NCBI RefSeq assembly: GCF_902859735.1 | Contig: NZ_CADIJY010000006.1 | Span: forward strand, 62,001 to 126,000 | DNA: 64,000 nt | Source: Achromobacter aegrifaciens | Lineage (GTDB): Bacteria; Pseudomonadota; Gammaproteobacteria; Burkholderiales; Burkholderiaceae_B | Direction of reading: 5' to 3' | Part shown: in pieces, positions 36,826-45,079 of the stretch | How positions within the stretch are numbered: position 1 is the first letter of the stretch | How the letters are laid out: every line of letters starts with the position of its first letter | The notes under the pieces: generated by a model | Told to the model about the DNA's origin: nothing | Seen by the model: only the letters and a program-made list of their open reading frames with translations | Database searches by the model: none | Translations under genes and position numbers: made by a program

Positions 36826-37803
36826 ATGGTTTCGCCTTCCGCACTGTTTGCCCCCGCCGCGCCGAAATTCATCGCGCAAGAGTCGCAGCCTCCCAGCGCC
36901 GAGCAGCTTGAACTGCACGAAGGCTTGGTGGCGCGCCACGCGCACATCGATCCCAAGTTCCTCTATGACGCGCTGGGTTCGGCGCTCTTCACCGCCATCA
37001 CGCAGCTCCCTGAGTACTACCCGACGCGCTGCGAGTCCGAGATCTTCCAGCGCCACGGCGCCGATATTGCGCGCCACGTCGGACCGGTGCTCTCGATGAT
37101 CGACCTGGGCGCGGGCGATTGCGTCAAGGCTGAACGCCTGTTCCCCAGCCTGCGTCCGCGTCATTACGTGCCCATCGACATCTCGGCCGACTACCTGCAA
37201 GCGGCAGTGCGCCGCCTGCAGCTGTCCTACCCCGACCTGCAAATCACCGCCATCGGCCAGGACTTCACGCACGCGTTGGCTCTGCCGGCCAGCATTCCCG
37301 CCGAACAGCGGCTGTTCTTCTATCCCGGCTCCAGCATCGGCAACCTCAGCCCCGCGGACGCGCACGCCATGCTTCGGCGAATCCGCGGACAGTGCGCGGG
37401 TGGCGGCTTGCTGGTCGGCGTGGACCGCGTCAAGCCCAAACAAGTGCTGGAGCCCGCCTACGACGATGCGCTGCACCTGACCGCGGCCTTCAACCTGAAC
37501 CTGCTGCGGCACGTGAACAGCGTGCTGGACGCCGATTTCGACGTGGACGACTGGCGCCATGTGGCGCTGTTCAACAGCGCCGACTCGCGCATCGAAATGC
37601 ATCTGGAAGCGTTGCGCGCAGTGCGCGTAGCCTGGCCAGGCGGCGCGCGCGCGTTCGGCGCCGGCGAACGCATCCACACTGAAAACTCCTACAAGTTCAC
37701 TCCCCAAGCCTTCGCCGACCTGCTGCAAAGCGCCGGCTACCGCGACGTCGCGCACTGGTCGGATTCCCGCGGCTGGTTCTCGATTTTCAGCGCCCGCGCA
37801 TAA
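36826..37803 (+). CDS. egtD: L-histidine N-alpha-methyltransferase
   Basis: This 325-residue SAM methyltransferase trimethylates histidine to hercynine, the first step of ergothioneine synthesis. It has the SAM-site '[17 protein letters not shown]' (about 90-106), '[13 protein letters not shown]', and the C-terminal '[15 protein letters not shown]' region typical of EgtD. The start at 36826 has AAAGGAACAG upstream; the frame is open further but without homology. egtB follows after 35 bases, so the two form the ergothioneine operon. Confidence 0.95.
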   Translation: MVSPSALFAPAAPKFIAQESQPPSAEQLELHEGLVARHAHIDPKFLYDALGSALFTAITQLPEYYPTRCESEIFQRHGADIARHVGPVLSMIDLGAGDCVKAERLFPSLRPRHYVPIDISADYLQAAVRRLQLSYPDLQITAIGQDFTHALALPASIPAEQRLFFYPGSSIGNLSPADAHAMLRRIRGQCAGGGLLVGVDRVKPKQVLEPAYDDALHLTAAFNLNLLRHVNSVLDADFDVDDWRHVALFNSADSRIEMHLEALRAVRVAWPGGARAFGAGERIHTENSYKFTPQAFADLLQSAGYRDVAHWSDSRGWFSIFSARA

Positions 37804-37838
37804 CGCGGGCCTGCCCTCAACGCCACTGGAGGATCGCC

Positions 37839-39155
37839 ATGGAACCTGCGTGCCTGCTGACTCACCCTGCCACCGGACCTTACGCTGCCGGCCAGGCGGG
37901 CCAGCACGACCGCTACGACGCGGTGCGCTCGACCAGCACGGCCCTGGCCGCCCCGCTGAGTCCCGAGGATTGCCAGGTGCAATCCATGCCGGACTGCAGC
38001 CCGGTCAAATGGCATCTGGCCCACACCACCTGGTTCTTCGAGACCTTTCTGCTGACACGCTTTCACCCGTCCTATGCGGTCTTCCATCCGCAGTACCGCA
38101 TGCTGTTCAACTCCTACTACAACGCCGTCGGCGCCAAGCATCCGCGTCCGCGCCGCGGCCTGCTGTCGCGTCCCGCGCTGACGGAAGTGCAGCACTACCG
38201 CCGGCATGTGGACGGCGCGATGCATGAACTGATCTCGCGGCTGGGCGGCAACGATCCTGCCTTCGACGCCTTGTTGGAACTGGGCCTGAATCATGAGCAG
38301 CAGCACCAGGAGCTGATCCTGACCGACCTGAAGCACATGCTGTCGGCCAATCCGCTCAAGCCGGCCTACGTCGCACCCGGCCCGCCTGCACTGCCGCCCT
38401 CCACACCCGCCGGCTGGACGCGCTATGCCGGCGGCATCACCCGCATCGGCCATGACGGCAATGGCTTTGGTTTCGACAACGAAGGTCCGGCCCATGACGT
38501 GCTGCTGGCCCCGTTCTACCTGGCCGACCGGTTGGTGACCCAGCATGAGTACCTGGCCTTCATCCGGGACGGCGGCTACAAGCGGCCCGAACTCTGGCTG
38601 TCGCTGGGCTGGGACATGGTCTGCGCTGAAGGCTGGCGCGCGCCGCTCTACTGGGAAGGACAGCGCGACGATTGGCGCATCTTCACGCTGCGCGGCATGC
38701 AGGAACTCGAACTGCAGGCGCCGGTCACGCACGTCAGCTATTTCGAGGCCGATGCCTACGCCCGCTGGGCGCGCGTGCGGCTGCCGCGCGAAGCCGAATG
38801 GGAACATGCCGCCCGCCAACTGCCCGAAGGCGCGCTGGCCGGGCGCGCCAACATGCTGGAGAACGGCCACCTGGACACGCGCCCGGCCCCTGCGCGCAAC
38901 GGCACGGGCGGCCCCGTGCAACTATTCGGCGACGCCTGGGAATGGACCTCCAGCGCCTACGACGCCTACCCCGGCTTCAAACCCGACAACGGCGCGGTAG
39001 GCGAATACAACGGCAAGTTCATGTGCAACCAGTACGTCCTGCGAGGCGGCTCCTGCGCCACGCCCAGGGACCACATCCGCCCCAGCTACCGCAATTTTTT
39101 CCCGCCCGAGGCCCGCTGGCAGTTCTCGGGCATCCGGCTGGCGCGAGACGCCTGA
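37839..39155 (+). CDS. egtB: Ergothioneine biosynthesis protein EgtB
   Basis: This is a 438-residue non-heme iron sulfoxide synthase that joins a thiol (cysteine or gamma-glutamylcysteine) to hercynine with O2. An N-terminal DinB-like domain supplies iron ligands: likely H59 or H62 in '[12 protein letters not shown]', and H152 and H156 in 'NHEQQHQE'. A C-terminal FGE-sulfatase domain (about 195-438) ends '[35 protein letters not shown]'. The start has GGAGGATCG upstream. egtA, egtC and egtE are not nearby, so the C-S lyase must be encoded elsewhere or replaced. Confidence 0.95.
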   Translation: MEPACLLTHPATGPYAAGQAGQHDRYDAVRSTSTALAAPLSPEDCQVQSMPDCSPVKWHLAHTTWFFETFLLTRFHPSYAVFHPQYRMLFNSYYNAVGAKHPRPRRGLLSRPALTEVQHYRRHVDGAMHELISRLGGNDPAFDALLELGLNHEQQHQELILTDLKHMLSANPLKPAYVAPGPPALPPSTPAGWTRYAGGITRIGHDGNGFGFDNEGPAHDVLLAPFYLADRLVTQHEYLAFIRDGGYKRPELWLSLGWDMVCAEGWRAPLYWEGQRDDWRIFTLRGMQELELQAPVTHVSYFEADAYARWARVRLPREAEWEHAARQLPEGALAGRANMLENGHLDTRPAPARNGTGGPVQLFGDAWEWTSSAYDAYPGFKPDNGAVGEYNGKFMCNQYVLRGGSCATPRDHIRPSYRNFFPPEARWQFSGIRLARDA

Positions 39156-39186
39156 AGCGTTTCTTTGAAATTTGATCGCTGATCGC

Positions 39187-39216
39187 TTGCACGCATCAAA
39201 AATTTCGTGCTAGAAT
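39187..39216 (+). promoter_or_regulatory. Promoter of the CAU tRNA
   Basis: TTGCAC (39187-39192), an 18-base spacer and TAGAAT (39211-39216) lie about 65 bases upstream of the tRNA 5' end, facing it. Confidence 0.65.
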
Positions 39217-39280
39217 TTCGTTCTTCGTTGATCACTGATTGCAACACAGATGTGACGCAAATCCAGGGATTAATCGAAAT

Positions 39281-39357
39281 GGCGCATTAGCTCAGCCGGT
39301 TAGAGCGACGGAATCATAATCCGCAGGTCCCCTGTTCGAATCAGGGATGCGCCACCA
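39281..39357 (+). tRNA. tRNA with CAT anticodon (tRNA-Met, elongator likely)
   Basis: The 77-base gene starts GGCGCATTAGCTCAG and ends ATGCGCCACCA with encoded CCA. The acceptor stem GGCGCAT/ATGCGCC pairs, and the loop ATCATAA gives anticodon CAU. It is not the initiator, because the acceptor 1-72 pair is G-C. Elongator Met is favoured, but tRNA-Ile2 (lysidine-modified CAU) cannot be excluded by eye. Confidence 0.92.
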
Positions 39358-39363
39358 AGATTC

Positions 39364-39400
39364 AAAGCCCGGAACCACTTTGGTGGCTCCGGGCTTTTTC
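39364..39400 (+). terminator. Terminator after the CAU tRNA
   Basis: AAAGCCCGGAACCAC and GGTGGCTCCGGGCTTT pair around TTT, followed by a T tract. Confidence 0.9.
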
Positions 39401-39441
39401 GTTGTGGCGCCCGATCTCGGCGCATTCGAAGCCCCCTATCT

Positions 39442-40350
39442 TCAGGGCAACCGCACCGCGTCGCGCCGCCTCCCGCCCCAGGTCGCCGCCAGACTGGCCA
39501 CGAAGGCGCCGATCAGCATCGAGGCGAAGCCCCACAGCGCGAATGCTGCCGCGGCCTTGCGGGCCTGGTCTGCGGCCTCCTTGGCCTTTTGCCGGGCGTC
39601 GTCGGCAGCCTGTTTCATGTTCTGCACGGCCTGCTCGACGCGGCGCTGCGCCGCCGCCGGCTCCATGCCGGTCTGCGCAGCCACGACCTTCACGACATAG
39701 TCGCGGTCCTCGCCCGTCATCGAGCCGCGCGCCGCGCTCATCGCCATGATGCGGCCCACCTCTACTCTCGCGCCGTTGCGGTCGGCGCTGGCGTCGGGCC
39801 GTTCGGAGCGCAGCAAGGCGTCTGAAAAATAGCCCTGCATCTGCGACACTCCCTCGCTCCCGCCCGCGGCAGCGGCGGCCGTCGCAGCGGTGCCGGCGCC
39901 GGCCGCAACGGCTGCGCCCGCCTTGGCGACGCCCGAAGCCAAGGCCGCGATGGAAGCGCCCAGCAGCACGGCGCTGACGACCGCGCTCAACGCCCACACC
40001 AGAAAGCCGTGCGCTGTGTCGCGGAAGTAAACCTCGTCAGAGTGCACGTCGACCCATTTGGTGCGCAGCCGCCCCGCGACGTAGCCGCCGATGCCATAGG
40101 CAACGATCTGCGTGGCCAGCATCCACACGATGAGGCCGATGCCTATTGCAGGCGCAGTCGCGCCCTCGCCGCTCCAGGGTGAAACAGAAAGAAAGCCCAG
40201 CCCGGTGCCGCCTGCGAACAATGCCAGGGAAAGGGCTGCGGCGATGACCGCCCCGGCGATCACCGCGGCCCAGGATACGGCGGAGATGGCGGACTCCCTC
40301 GGCGGCACGCCGCCGGGATAGGGCTGGCTCAATGAAGTTGCGTTTTCCAT
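39442..40350 (-). CDS. Hypothetical polytopic membrane protein
   Basis: This is a 302-residue protein with three to four predicted membrane helices: about 25-52 ('AVSWAAVIAGAVIAAALSLAL'), 66-90, 112-140 and near the C-terminus (275-292). A long Ala-rich, charged cytoplasmic or periplasmic helix region lies between about residues 170 and 270 ('MKQAADDARQKAKEAADQARKAAAAF'), likely a coiled coil. I recognise no named family. It heads, by strand and position, a group of small membrane or stress-type genes reading left (39442-41107). The start has AAGGAACAG upstream. Confidence 0.8.
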   Translation of the reverse strand: MENATSLSQPYPGGVPPRESAISAVSWAAVIAGAVIAAALSLALFAGGTGLGFLSVSPWSGEGATAPAIGIGLIVWMLATQIVAYGIGGYVAGRLRTKWVDVHSDEVYFRDTAHGFLVWALSAVVSAVLLGASIAALASGVAKAGAAVAAGAGTAATAAAAAGGSEGVSQMQGYFSDALLRSERPDASADRNGARVEVGRIMAMSAARGSMTGEDRDYVVKVVAAQTGMEPAAAQRRVEQAVQNMKQAADDARQKAKEAADQARKAAAAFALWGFASMLIGAFVASLAATWGGRRRDAVRLP

Positions 40351-40421
40351 GGATCTGTTCCTTGTTCACGGTTCATCGCGGCTGCTCGAATACGTGCCGC
40401 CGCGGCGGAAAACCTCTCGGT

Positions 40422-40496
40422 TCAATGCCAAAAAAGCGCCAGCAGAATGATGATGGGAATGGGCACGCCCAACAGCCACAGCAAGATGGAACGCAT
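40422..40496 (-). CDS. 24-residue hydrophobic membrane peptide
   Basis: A strong AAGGAGG ribosome site seven nucleotides upstream of an ATG at 40496 precedes a 24-residue single-helix peptide. It begins MRSILLWLLGVPIPIIILLA and ends LFWH, followed by TGA. The excellent ribosome site, hydrophobic content and 'GVPIPIIILL' core, a pattern I associate with widely conserved tiny proteobacterial membrane proteins, support a real gene. It lies between the 302-residue membrane protein and a 63-residue Pro-rich protein on the same strand. The function is unknown. Confidence 0.75.
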   Translation of the reverse strand: MRSILLWLLGVPIPIIILLALFWH

Positions 40497-40537
40497 AAAG
40501 CCTCCTTGGATGATGTCCTGCGCGTTGCGCGCAGCGC

Positions 40538-40729
40538 TCAGGCCAGGTCGATCGTGCCGGGCGCGCGCGGATTCGGCGGCGGCTGCACGGGATCGATGAC
40601 GTCGGGATCTCTGCGCGGCCGCGTCGGATCCAGCGGCGGGTCGTCCGGCGGCGGATTGTTGGGAAAGGCGGGATCGTCGGGTTCGGGCGGGTCGCCCCCG
40701 CCGGGTTCGCGATGCATGGACTGGGACAT
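40538..40729 (-). CDS. Proline/aspartate-rich hypothetical protein
   Basis: This 63-residue protein has a strong ribosome site (CAGGAGCAAGCC then ATG at 40729). It is composed mostly of Pro, Asp and Gly ('GGGDPPEPDDPAFPNNPPPDD'), so it is probably disordered. No membrane segment or signal peptide is seen, and no family is recognised. Neighbouring small genes on the same strand suggest a group of stress or envelope proteins. It may be an RNA- or protein-binding tail protein, but this is a guess. Confidence 0.6.
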   Translation of the reverse strand: MSQSMHREPGGGDPPEPDDPAFPNNPPPDDPPLDPTRPRRDPDVIDPVQPPPNPRAPGTIDLA

Positions 40730-40810
40730 GGCTTGCTCCTGAAAGCGGCGCCAGGCGCGCCGCCCAGTCCCATCAGCAAACCGCATTCCCGGCCCGTTGC
40801 GCGTGAATGC

Positions 40811-40836
40811 AAAAAAGCCCTCTGTGCGAGGGCTTT
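40811..40836 (-). terminator. Terminator after the 82-residue gene
   Basis: On the minus strand, AAAGCCCTC / GAGGGCTTTTTT pair around GCACA, with a T tract. It lies 20 bases after the stop of the leftward gene at 40859. Confidence 0.8.
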
Positions 40837-40858
40837 CAGGCGTGCGCAGCCGGCGGGG

Positions 40859-41107
40859 TCAGGATTTGCTCTTGCCTTCCCTGGCCGGTTCGGCGGCTTT
40901 CTGCCCGCCGCTGCCCAGGAACTCAACGACGGCGGCCTTGCCCGCGGCGGAGGCTTCGTCCTGGCTGGCATAACGCCTGGGCGAATAATTGGTGCTGCGC
41001 ACATTGCCGGATTCGGGATCAAACAAGGTGATGATCCAGGCGAATTCTCCCGGCATCAATTGCCTGACTTGCAACGTGGCGCGCGTGCCTGGGCGCAGTT
41101 GCGGCAT
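40859..41107 (-). CDS. Hypothetical protein (82 residues)
   Basis: This is a small soluble protein starting MPQLRPGTRATLQVRQLMPG, with central 'WIITLFDPESGNVRSTNYSPRRYASQDEAS' and a basic tail ending 'GKSKS'. The pattern suggests a small beta-rich domain with a C-terminal helix ('AAGKAAVVEFLGS'). No family is recognised. The start at 41107 is chosen as the first ATG with a compact N-terminus; a longer in-frame version to 41206 exists. A terminator follows it. It is part of the small-gene group 39442-41107. Confidence 0.6.
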   Translation of the reverse strand: MPQLRPGTRATLQVRQLMPGEFAWIITLFDPESGNVRSTNYSPRRYASQDEASAAGKAAVVEFLGSGGQKAAEPAREGKSKS

Positions 41108-41369
41108 GGGGCGGCCTTTAACGTGACTCGACGCCGCCATCGTAGCGCAAGACGCGCCGGCGCAAACCCGGCGCTGGCGACACGGCCATGAATGCTGCGA
41201 CCGCACATGAATTCATGCTGCACACCCCGCAGCAAAAACACCACAAACCGCGCATTGCGTCAGGAAAACCCTAGGGCCGGTTGCGCCAATACAGGCGCAC
41301 AATCAATACAAACATCTAGACCGCTCAGCGGCAGCCGCATCCCTTTAATCAGGCGAGGACGGAGACAAC

Positions 41370-41561
41370 ATGACTTATGTAGCAGTGGTTATCAGCTGTT
41401 TGATGGTTGTGGGTATCGTCGCGTTGGTGATTCAAACGGTTCAAAGCGCAGGGTCCGAACCCTGGCTGAGAATCTCGGCGGCGATTACCAGTTCCTTGTT
41501 TGCTTCACTCTTGTTGATTCCGCTCGGATACGCGGTCGCGCAGACCGTGCTGATCGAATAA
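41370..41561 (+). CDS. Small two-helix membrane protein
   Basis: This is a 63-residue protein with two hydrophobic segments, about 3-25 ('YVAVVISCLMVVGIVALVIQ') and 37-60 ('AITSSLFASLLLIPLGYAVAQ'). The ribosome site GACGGAGAC precedes ATG. The lower GC content and complete hydrophobic pattern support coding. No family is recognised. It is convergent with the yddG-like gene, and its function is unknown. Confidence 0.6.
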   Translation: MTYVAVVISCLMVVGIVALVIQTVQSAGSEPWLRISAAITSSLFASLLLIPLGYAVAQTVLIE

Positions 41562-41590
41562 TTCCATCACTGCAACGCATGCGCCTGGGG

Positions 41591-42499
41591 CTACGCGCCC
41601 CGGGCGGCTTTGCCGCGCGTTGCGGCCCAGCACAGCAGCGACCCGGCGGTCACCATGGCCACGCCCTGCCAGAACGACGCGGTCAGGCGGGTCGACAGCC
41701 ACACGGCGGCAAAGAATGTTGAAAACACCGGGGTGAAGTAGGACGCCGTGGCCAGCAAGGTCAGGTTGCCTTTGAGTATCCCTACGTTCCACAGCGCATA
41801 GCCCGCTGCCATGGCGCCGCCGGTCACCAGCAGCTCCAGCGTGGCGGGCCACGTGAAGGCCAACGCAGGCTCGGCGCCCGACAGGTACTTGATCCACAGG
41901 GCAAGCGCGGTCAGCATGAAGAACAAGGCAACGCCGTTCTTGCCATCGGCGAATCGCGTCGTGACGTTGCAATAGACGGCCCAGATCACGGCGCCGCTGA
42001 AGGCCAGCCCATAACTGAGGGGATTGCTGGACACGTTGGCGAGGGTGCGCTCCCAGGATAGCCCGCCGGATCCGCCCAGGACCCAGACGATGCCGGCAAG
42101 CGACAGCAGTATGCCGGGCACTACCCACGCATTGGCGCGCTGGCCATTGATGAGCATGGCCAGAATCACGGTAAAGCAGGGCCAGAGATAGTTGACGATA
42201 CCCAGCTCGATCGCCTGCCCCCGATTGGCGGCGAATCCCAGGGAGAGCGAGAGGCAGATCTCGTAGGCAACGAACAGCAGGCTGCCGACGATGAGATAGG
42301 AACGCGGAAAGGTCCGCAGCTTCGGAAAGCCCAGCAGCAGCACCAGGAACGCCGAACCCGCCGTGTAAATGAGCGCGGCGCCGCCGACCGGCCCAAAGCT
42401 TTCGCTGACGCTGCGGATCAGGCCGACCACGGTGCCCCATAGCAGCACCGCCAGCAAGCCCAGTGAAGTCGCCGTGTTCCGGCTCAGGGAGAGTTGCAT
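41591..42499 (-). CDS. yddG: EamA-family aromatic amino acid exporter YddG-like
   Basis: This is a 302-residue DMT transporter with about ten helices, resembling E. coli YddG, which exports aromatic amino acids and methyl viologen. Features include 'LGLLAVLLWGTVVGLIRSVSESFGP', 'AIELGIVNYLWPCFTVILAM' and 'YALWNVGILKGNLTLLATASYFTPVFSTFFAAVWL'. The start at 42499 gives a short N-terminus as in YddG; an upstream frame adds 66 unrelated residues. It is divergent from the 85-residue gene at 42654. Confidence 0.9.
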   Translation of the reverse strand: MQLSLSRNTATSLGLLAVLLWGTVVGLIRSVSESFGPVGGAALIYTAGSAFLVLLLGFPKLRTFPRSYLIVGSLLFVAYEICLSLSLGFAANRGQAIELGIVNYLWPCFTVILAMLINGQRANAWVVPGILLSLAGIVWVLGGSGGLSWERTLANVSSNPLSYGLAFSGAVIWAVYCNVTTRFADGKNGVALFFMLTALALWIKYLSGAEPALAFTWPATLELLVTGGAMAAGYALWNVGILKGNLTLLATASYFTPVFSTFFAAVWLSTRLTASFWQGVAMVTAGSLLCWAATRGKAARGA

Positions 42500-42653
42500 T
42501 ACCGATTCCGATTGCCCGCCTTGGGGCGTCAAGCCGGGCAGTTTAGCGAAAAGCCGCACGTCCCGCGGCGGCGCTCCGCCTTGCAATGAAGCCAGCACCC
42601 CCCCGTATTCAGAATGCCCGCCGGAACAATGCAGAAAAAGGAGCAAGCGCCGC

Positions 42654-42911
42654 ATGACCATATCCACACGCAGATTGAGCGACGTGCTGGCCAGCACGGA
42701 ATCGGGCCGGCTCTACCGGATTGAGGTGTTCTTGCGGGCGGAAATGCCGGGAACAGCCGCGGCCCGGCCTGACGCGGCCCGGCCTGACGCGGCCCGCTAC
42801 ATACACCGCACCACCGAGGGGGAGCTGGTGTTGCCGCTGGACCGGAACCGGTACAGGCTGAAATCGGGCGAAGTCCTGACCGCCCTGGCGCCGCCGCTCT
42901 CCGAGTCCTGA
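42654..42911 (+). CDS. Hypothetical protein with tandem ARPDA repeats
   Basis: This is an 85-residue protein with a good ribosome site (AAAAAGGAGCAAG before ATG at 42654). It contains a tandem amino-acid repeat encoded by two perfect 15-base units (42759-42788), giving 'ARPDAARPDAAR'. The C-terminal half, 'YIHRTTEGELVLPLDRNRYRLKSGEVLTAL', looks like a small beta domain. No family is recognised. It is divergent from yddG and convergent with the diguanylate cyclase. Confidence 0.65.
   Translation: MTISTRRLSDVLASTESGRLYRIEVFLRAEMPGTAAARPDAARPDAARYIHRTTEGELVLPLDRNRYRLKSGEVLTALAPPLSES
42759..42788. repeat. Two perfect 15-base tandem repeats in a coding region
   Basis: GCGGCCCGGCCTGAC occurs twice in tandem at 42759-42773 and 42774-42788, with a partial third copy GCGGCCCG. 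Because the unit is a multiple of three, copy number can change without a frameshift. Confidence 0.9.
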
Positions 42912-42922
42912 GGCGCGCGGAG

Positions 42923-44563
42923 CTACTGGTCCGCCTCCACCCTGCGCTTGCCCTGTCCCTTGGCCTTGTACAGCGCCCGGTCCGCGCGCTCCAGCAATTC
43001 GCGCACGGTGACGCCGGATTGCGGATACACGGCAATGCCCACGCTGGCTGACACGGCGACAGTGACGTCGGGATACGGCAGGGACAGGTTTTCGACCAGC
43101 GCCTGCGCGACATGCCCGGCGTTTTCCTTGTCCGCGCCCAGCAGCAGGACCGCGAATTCATCGCCCCCAAGCCGCGCCGCCACGTCGGACACGCGGATCG
43201 CGTCAGCCATGCGCTCCGCCGCTTCCTGCAGCACGGCATCGCCGGCGGCGTGGCCATGCAGGTCGTTGACCGCCTTGAAGCCGTCCAGATCGATCGCCAG
43301 GATGGCGAAGGATTCACCGCTGCGCTGCGCCACCGCCAGCTCGCGCAGCACCAATTCGTTGAACAGCACGCGGTTGCACAGGCCGGTCAGCGGATCGTAG
43401 TGCGCCAGGTGCTGGGCATGCGTCAGCATGCGCGAGGCCTGTACCAGGGCGCCGCCCACTTCCGCAACCTCTTTGACGCGCGTGCCCGGCACCGTCACCG
43501 CATGCCCCTTGCCCAGCGCCAGCGCCGGCGCGACCAGGCTCTGCACGGACGAGGTCAGGCGGCTGGCCAACCGCAAGGCCAGCAGCAAGCCCAGGCCGAA
43601 GGCCAACAAGGTGCCCAGGGCAATCCAGGCGATGGAGCGGTAAAGATCCGTGGTCAGCAGACTCATCGGCGCGCCGGCGGCAACCGTCCAGCCGGATAAC
43701 GACGAGCGGCTGAAGGCGGTGTAGACGGGCGTGCCTTCCTTGGTAATGGTTTCCAGCGAGCCCTCGCTTTCCTGCTGCACCGCCCGCGCCAGTTCGGGAA
43801 CGGCCTTCTGGCCCACGAATTTCGAGGTGTCTCGTGTGCGCGCGAGGATCGTGCCGCTGTCGTCCAGCACGGCTGCCACCCAGCCGTCCGGCAGGGCGCG
43901 CCTGCCCAGCAGATTGCCGATGCGTTCAGGCAGGATGCCAACGTTCAAGCTGTATGCGACCTCGCCGTTGCGCAGCACCGGCACGCCCAGCGCAATCAGG
44001 GGGCCTTGATTGACCCTGCTGGTGAACAGCCCCGTCAGCACCGCCGTGCGCGTCTGGAAAACGTGGGCCAGCTCGGCGGACGCGCCGGTCGGCGGCAAGG
44101 CGTTGCCGAACGGCACGGACGTATTGATCAACTGGCGGCCATCCTTGTCGGTCAGGACATAGCTGTCGATGATCTGGAAACGCACGGATTCACGCGCCCG
44201 CCGATGAAAACCGGCCAGATCGCCGGCGACGAGATCTGGCGACGACGCCAGCATTTGCAGGCCGGCCTCCACGCCGGTGAGTTCGCGGTCGAGAATCGCG
44301 GTGAGATTGCGCGCCAGGAATATCGTGTCGCGGAAGATCCGCTCTTTCTGGATGACGTAGCTTTCGTAGACCGCCACGGACGCCATGACCAGCGCGGGCG
44401 TGATACACGCGAACACGAGTGTGAGCAGGCCCGTGCGCATGGAATAGCGGCGCGGCCGACGCGTCCGCGCGACGGCCAGGCTCTCGGCGTCAGCCACGGG
44501 GGCCTCGCCTTGCGACGTCCGCAAACGTCGGCCTGCCGATCGAAACCACACCTCTGGACCCAT
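42923..44563 (-). CDS. Diguanylate cyclase with extracytoplasmic sensor domain
   Basis: This is a 546-residue membrane protein that makes cyclic di-GMP from two GTP. It has an N-terminal transmembrane helix (about 45-70), a dCache-like periplasmic sensor to about 290, a second helix near 300-325, a HAMP-like linker, and a C-terminal GGDEF domain. The active motif 'RLGGDEF' is intact, and the product-inhibition I-site RxxD ('RVSD', five residues before GGDEF) is present. The start at 44563 has GGGAGGCG upstream. No EAL domain follows. Sensor ligand unknown. Confidence 0.93.
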   Translation of the reverse strand: MGPEVWFRSAGRRLRTSQGEAPVADAESLAVARTRRPRRYSMRTGLLTLVFACITPALVMASVAVYESYVIQKERIFRDTIFLARNLTAILDRELTGVEAGLQMLASSPDLVAGDLAGFHRRARESVRFQIIDSYVLTDKDGRQLINTSVPFGNALPPTGASAELAHVFQTRTAVLTGLFTSRVNQGPLIALGVPVLRNGEVAYSLNVGILPERIGNLLGRRALPDGWVAAVLDDSGTILARTRDTSKFVGQKAVPELARAVQQESEGSLETITKEGTPVYTAFSRSSLSGWTVAAGAPMSLLTTDLYRSIAWIALGTLLAFGLGLLLALRLASRLTSSVQSLVAPALALGKGHAVTVPGTRVKEVAEVGGALVQASRMLTHAQHLAHYDPLTGLCNRVLFNELVLRELAVAQRSGESFAILAIDLDGFKAVNDLHGHAAGDAVLQEAAERMADAIRVSDVAARLGGDEFAVLLLGADKENAGHVAQALVENLSLPYPDVTVAVSASVGIAVYPQSGVTVRELLERADRALYKAKGQGKRRVEADQ

Positions 44564-44740
44564 GCGCCTCCCGATACGCTCCGCTCGGCCCACGGCCAGA
44601 GGACGAACGAACGTCAGAAATTATTGCAGAAGTTCGCAATCGCACAATCCGCGCCATGGGAATCCCCTCGCCGCGTCAAGACGGATGTGGCGTAACTGGC
44701 GCGTCCCCAATTTACTACAGAGGCGCGCCGCCGGGTACGT

Positions 44741-44962
44741 CTACCGGTCTTCCAGATCCGGGGTGCCGGTGAACTGGGTCTTGAGCAGCGTCAGCGCCCC
44801 TTTTTCAGCCAGCGCCTCATTGGGAAACACATGCTTGGTGTCTTCCAGCACCGGGAATCCGAAGACCCGCACCCGGGCGTGGTAGCCGTCGGGCGTCTCG
44901 GCGAATTCGATGTCGAAGTTGCGTTCTTCGATCCAGCCCGATCGATGCAGTTTCCATTCCAT
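44741..44962 (-). CDS. Hypothetical protein (73 residues)
   Basis: This small soluble protein begins MEWKLHRSGWIEERNFDIEF and ends 'LKTQFTGTPDLEDR'. It alternates beta strands with a short helix ('EALAEKGALTLLKTQF') and has no signal peptide. The moderate composition and coherent alternation support coding; no family is recognised. It lies alone between the diguanylate cyclase and AI-2E family genes on the same strand. Confidence 0.6.
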   Translation of the reverse strand: MEWKLHRSGWIEERNFDIEFAETPDGYHARVRVFGFPVLEDTKHVFPNEALAEKGALTLLKTQFTGTPDLEDR

Positions 44963-45079
44963 GTCCGACGCGCTCCCGAAAAGTCGAGGTTGATACGACA
45001 GGCCGGCCCCGATGGAAGCCGGCCTGCTACACCATACACCCGTCTTGCAACGGACGGACTGGCGGGCGATCCGCCGCGC

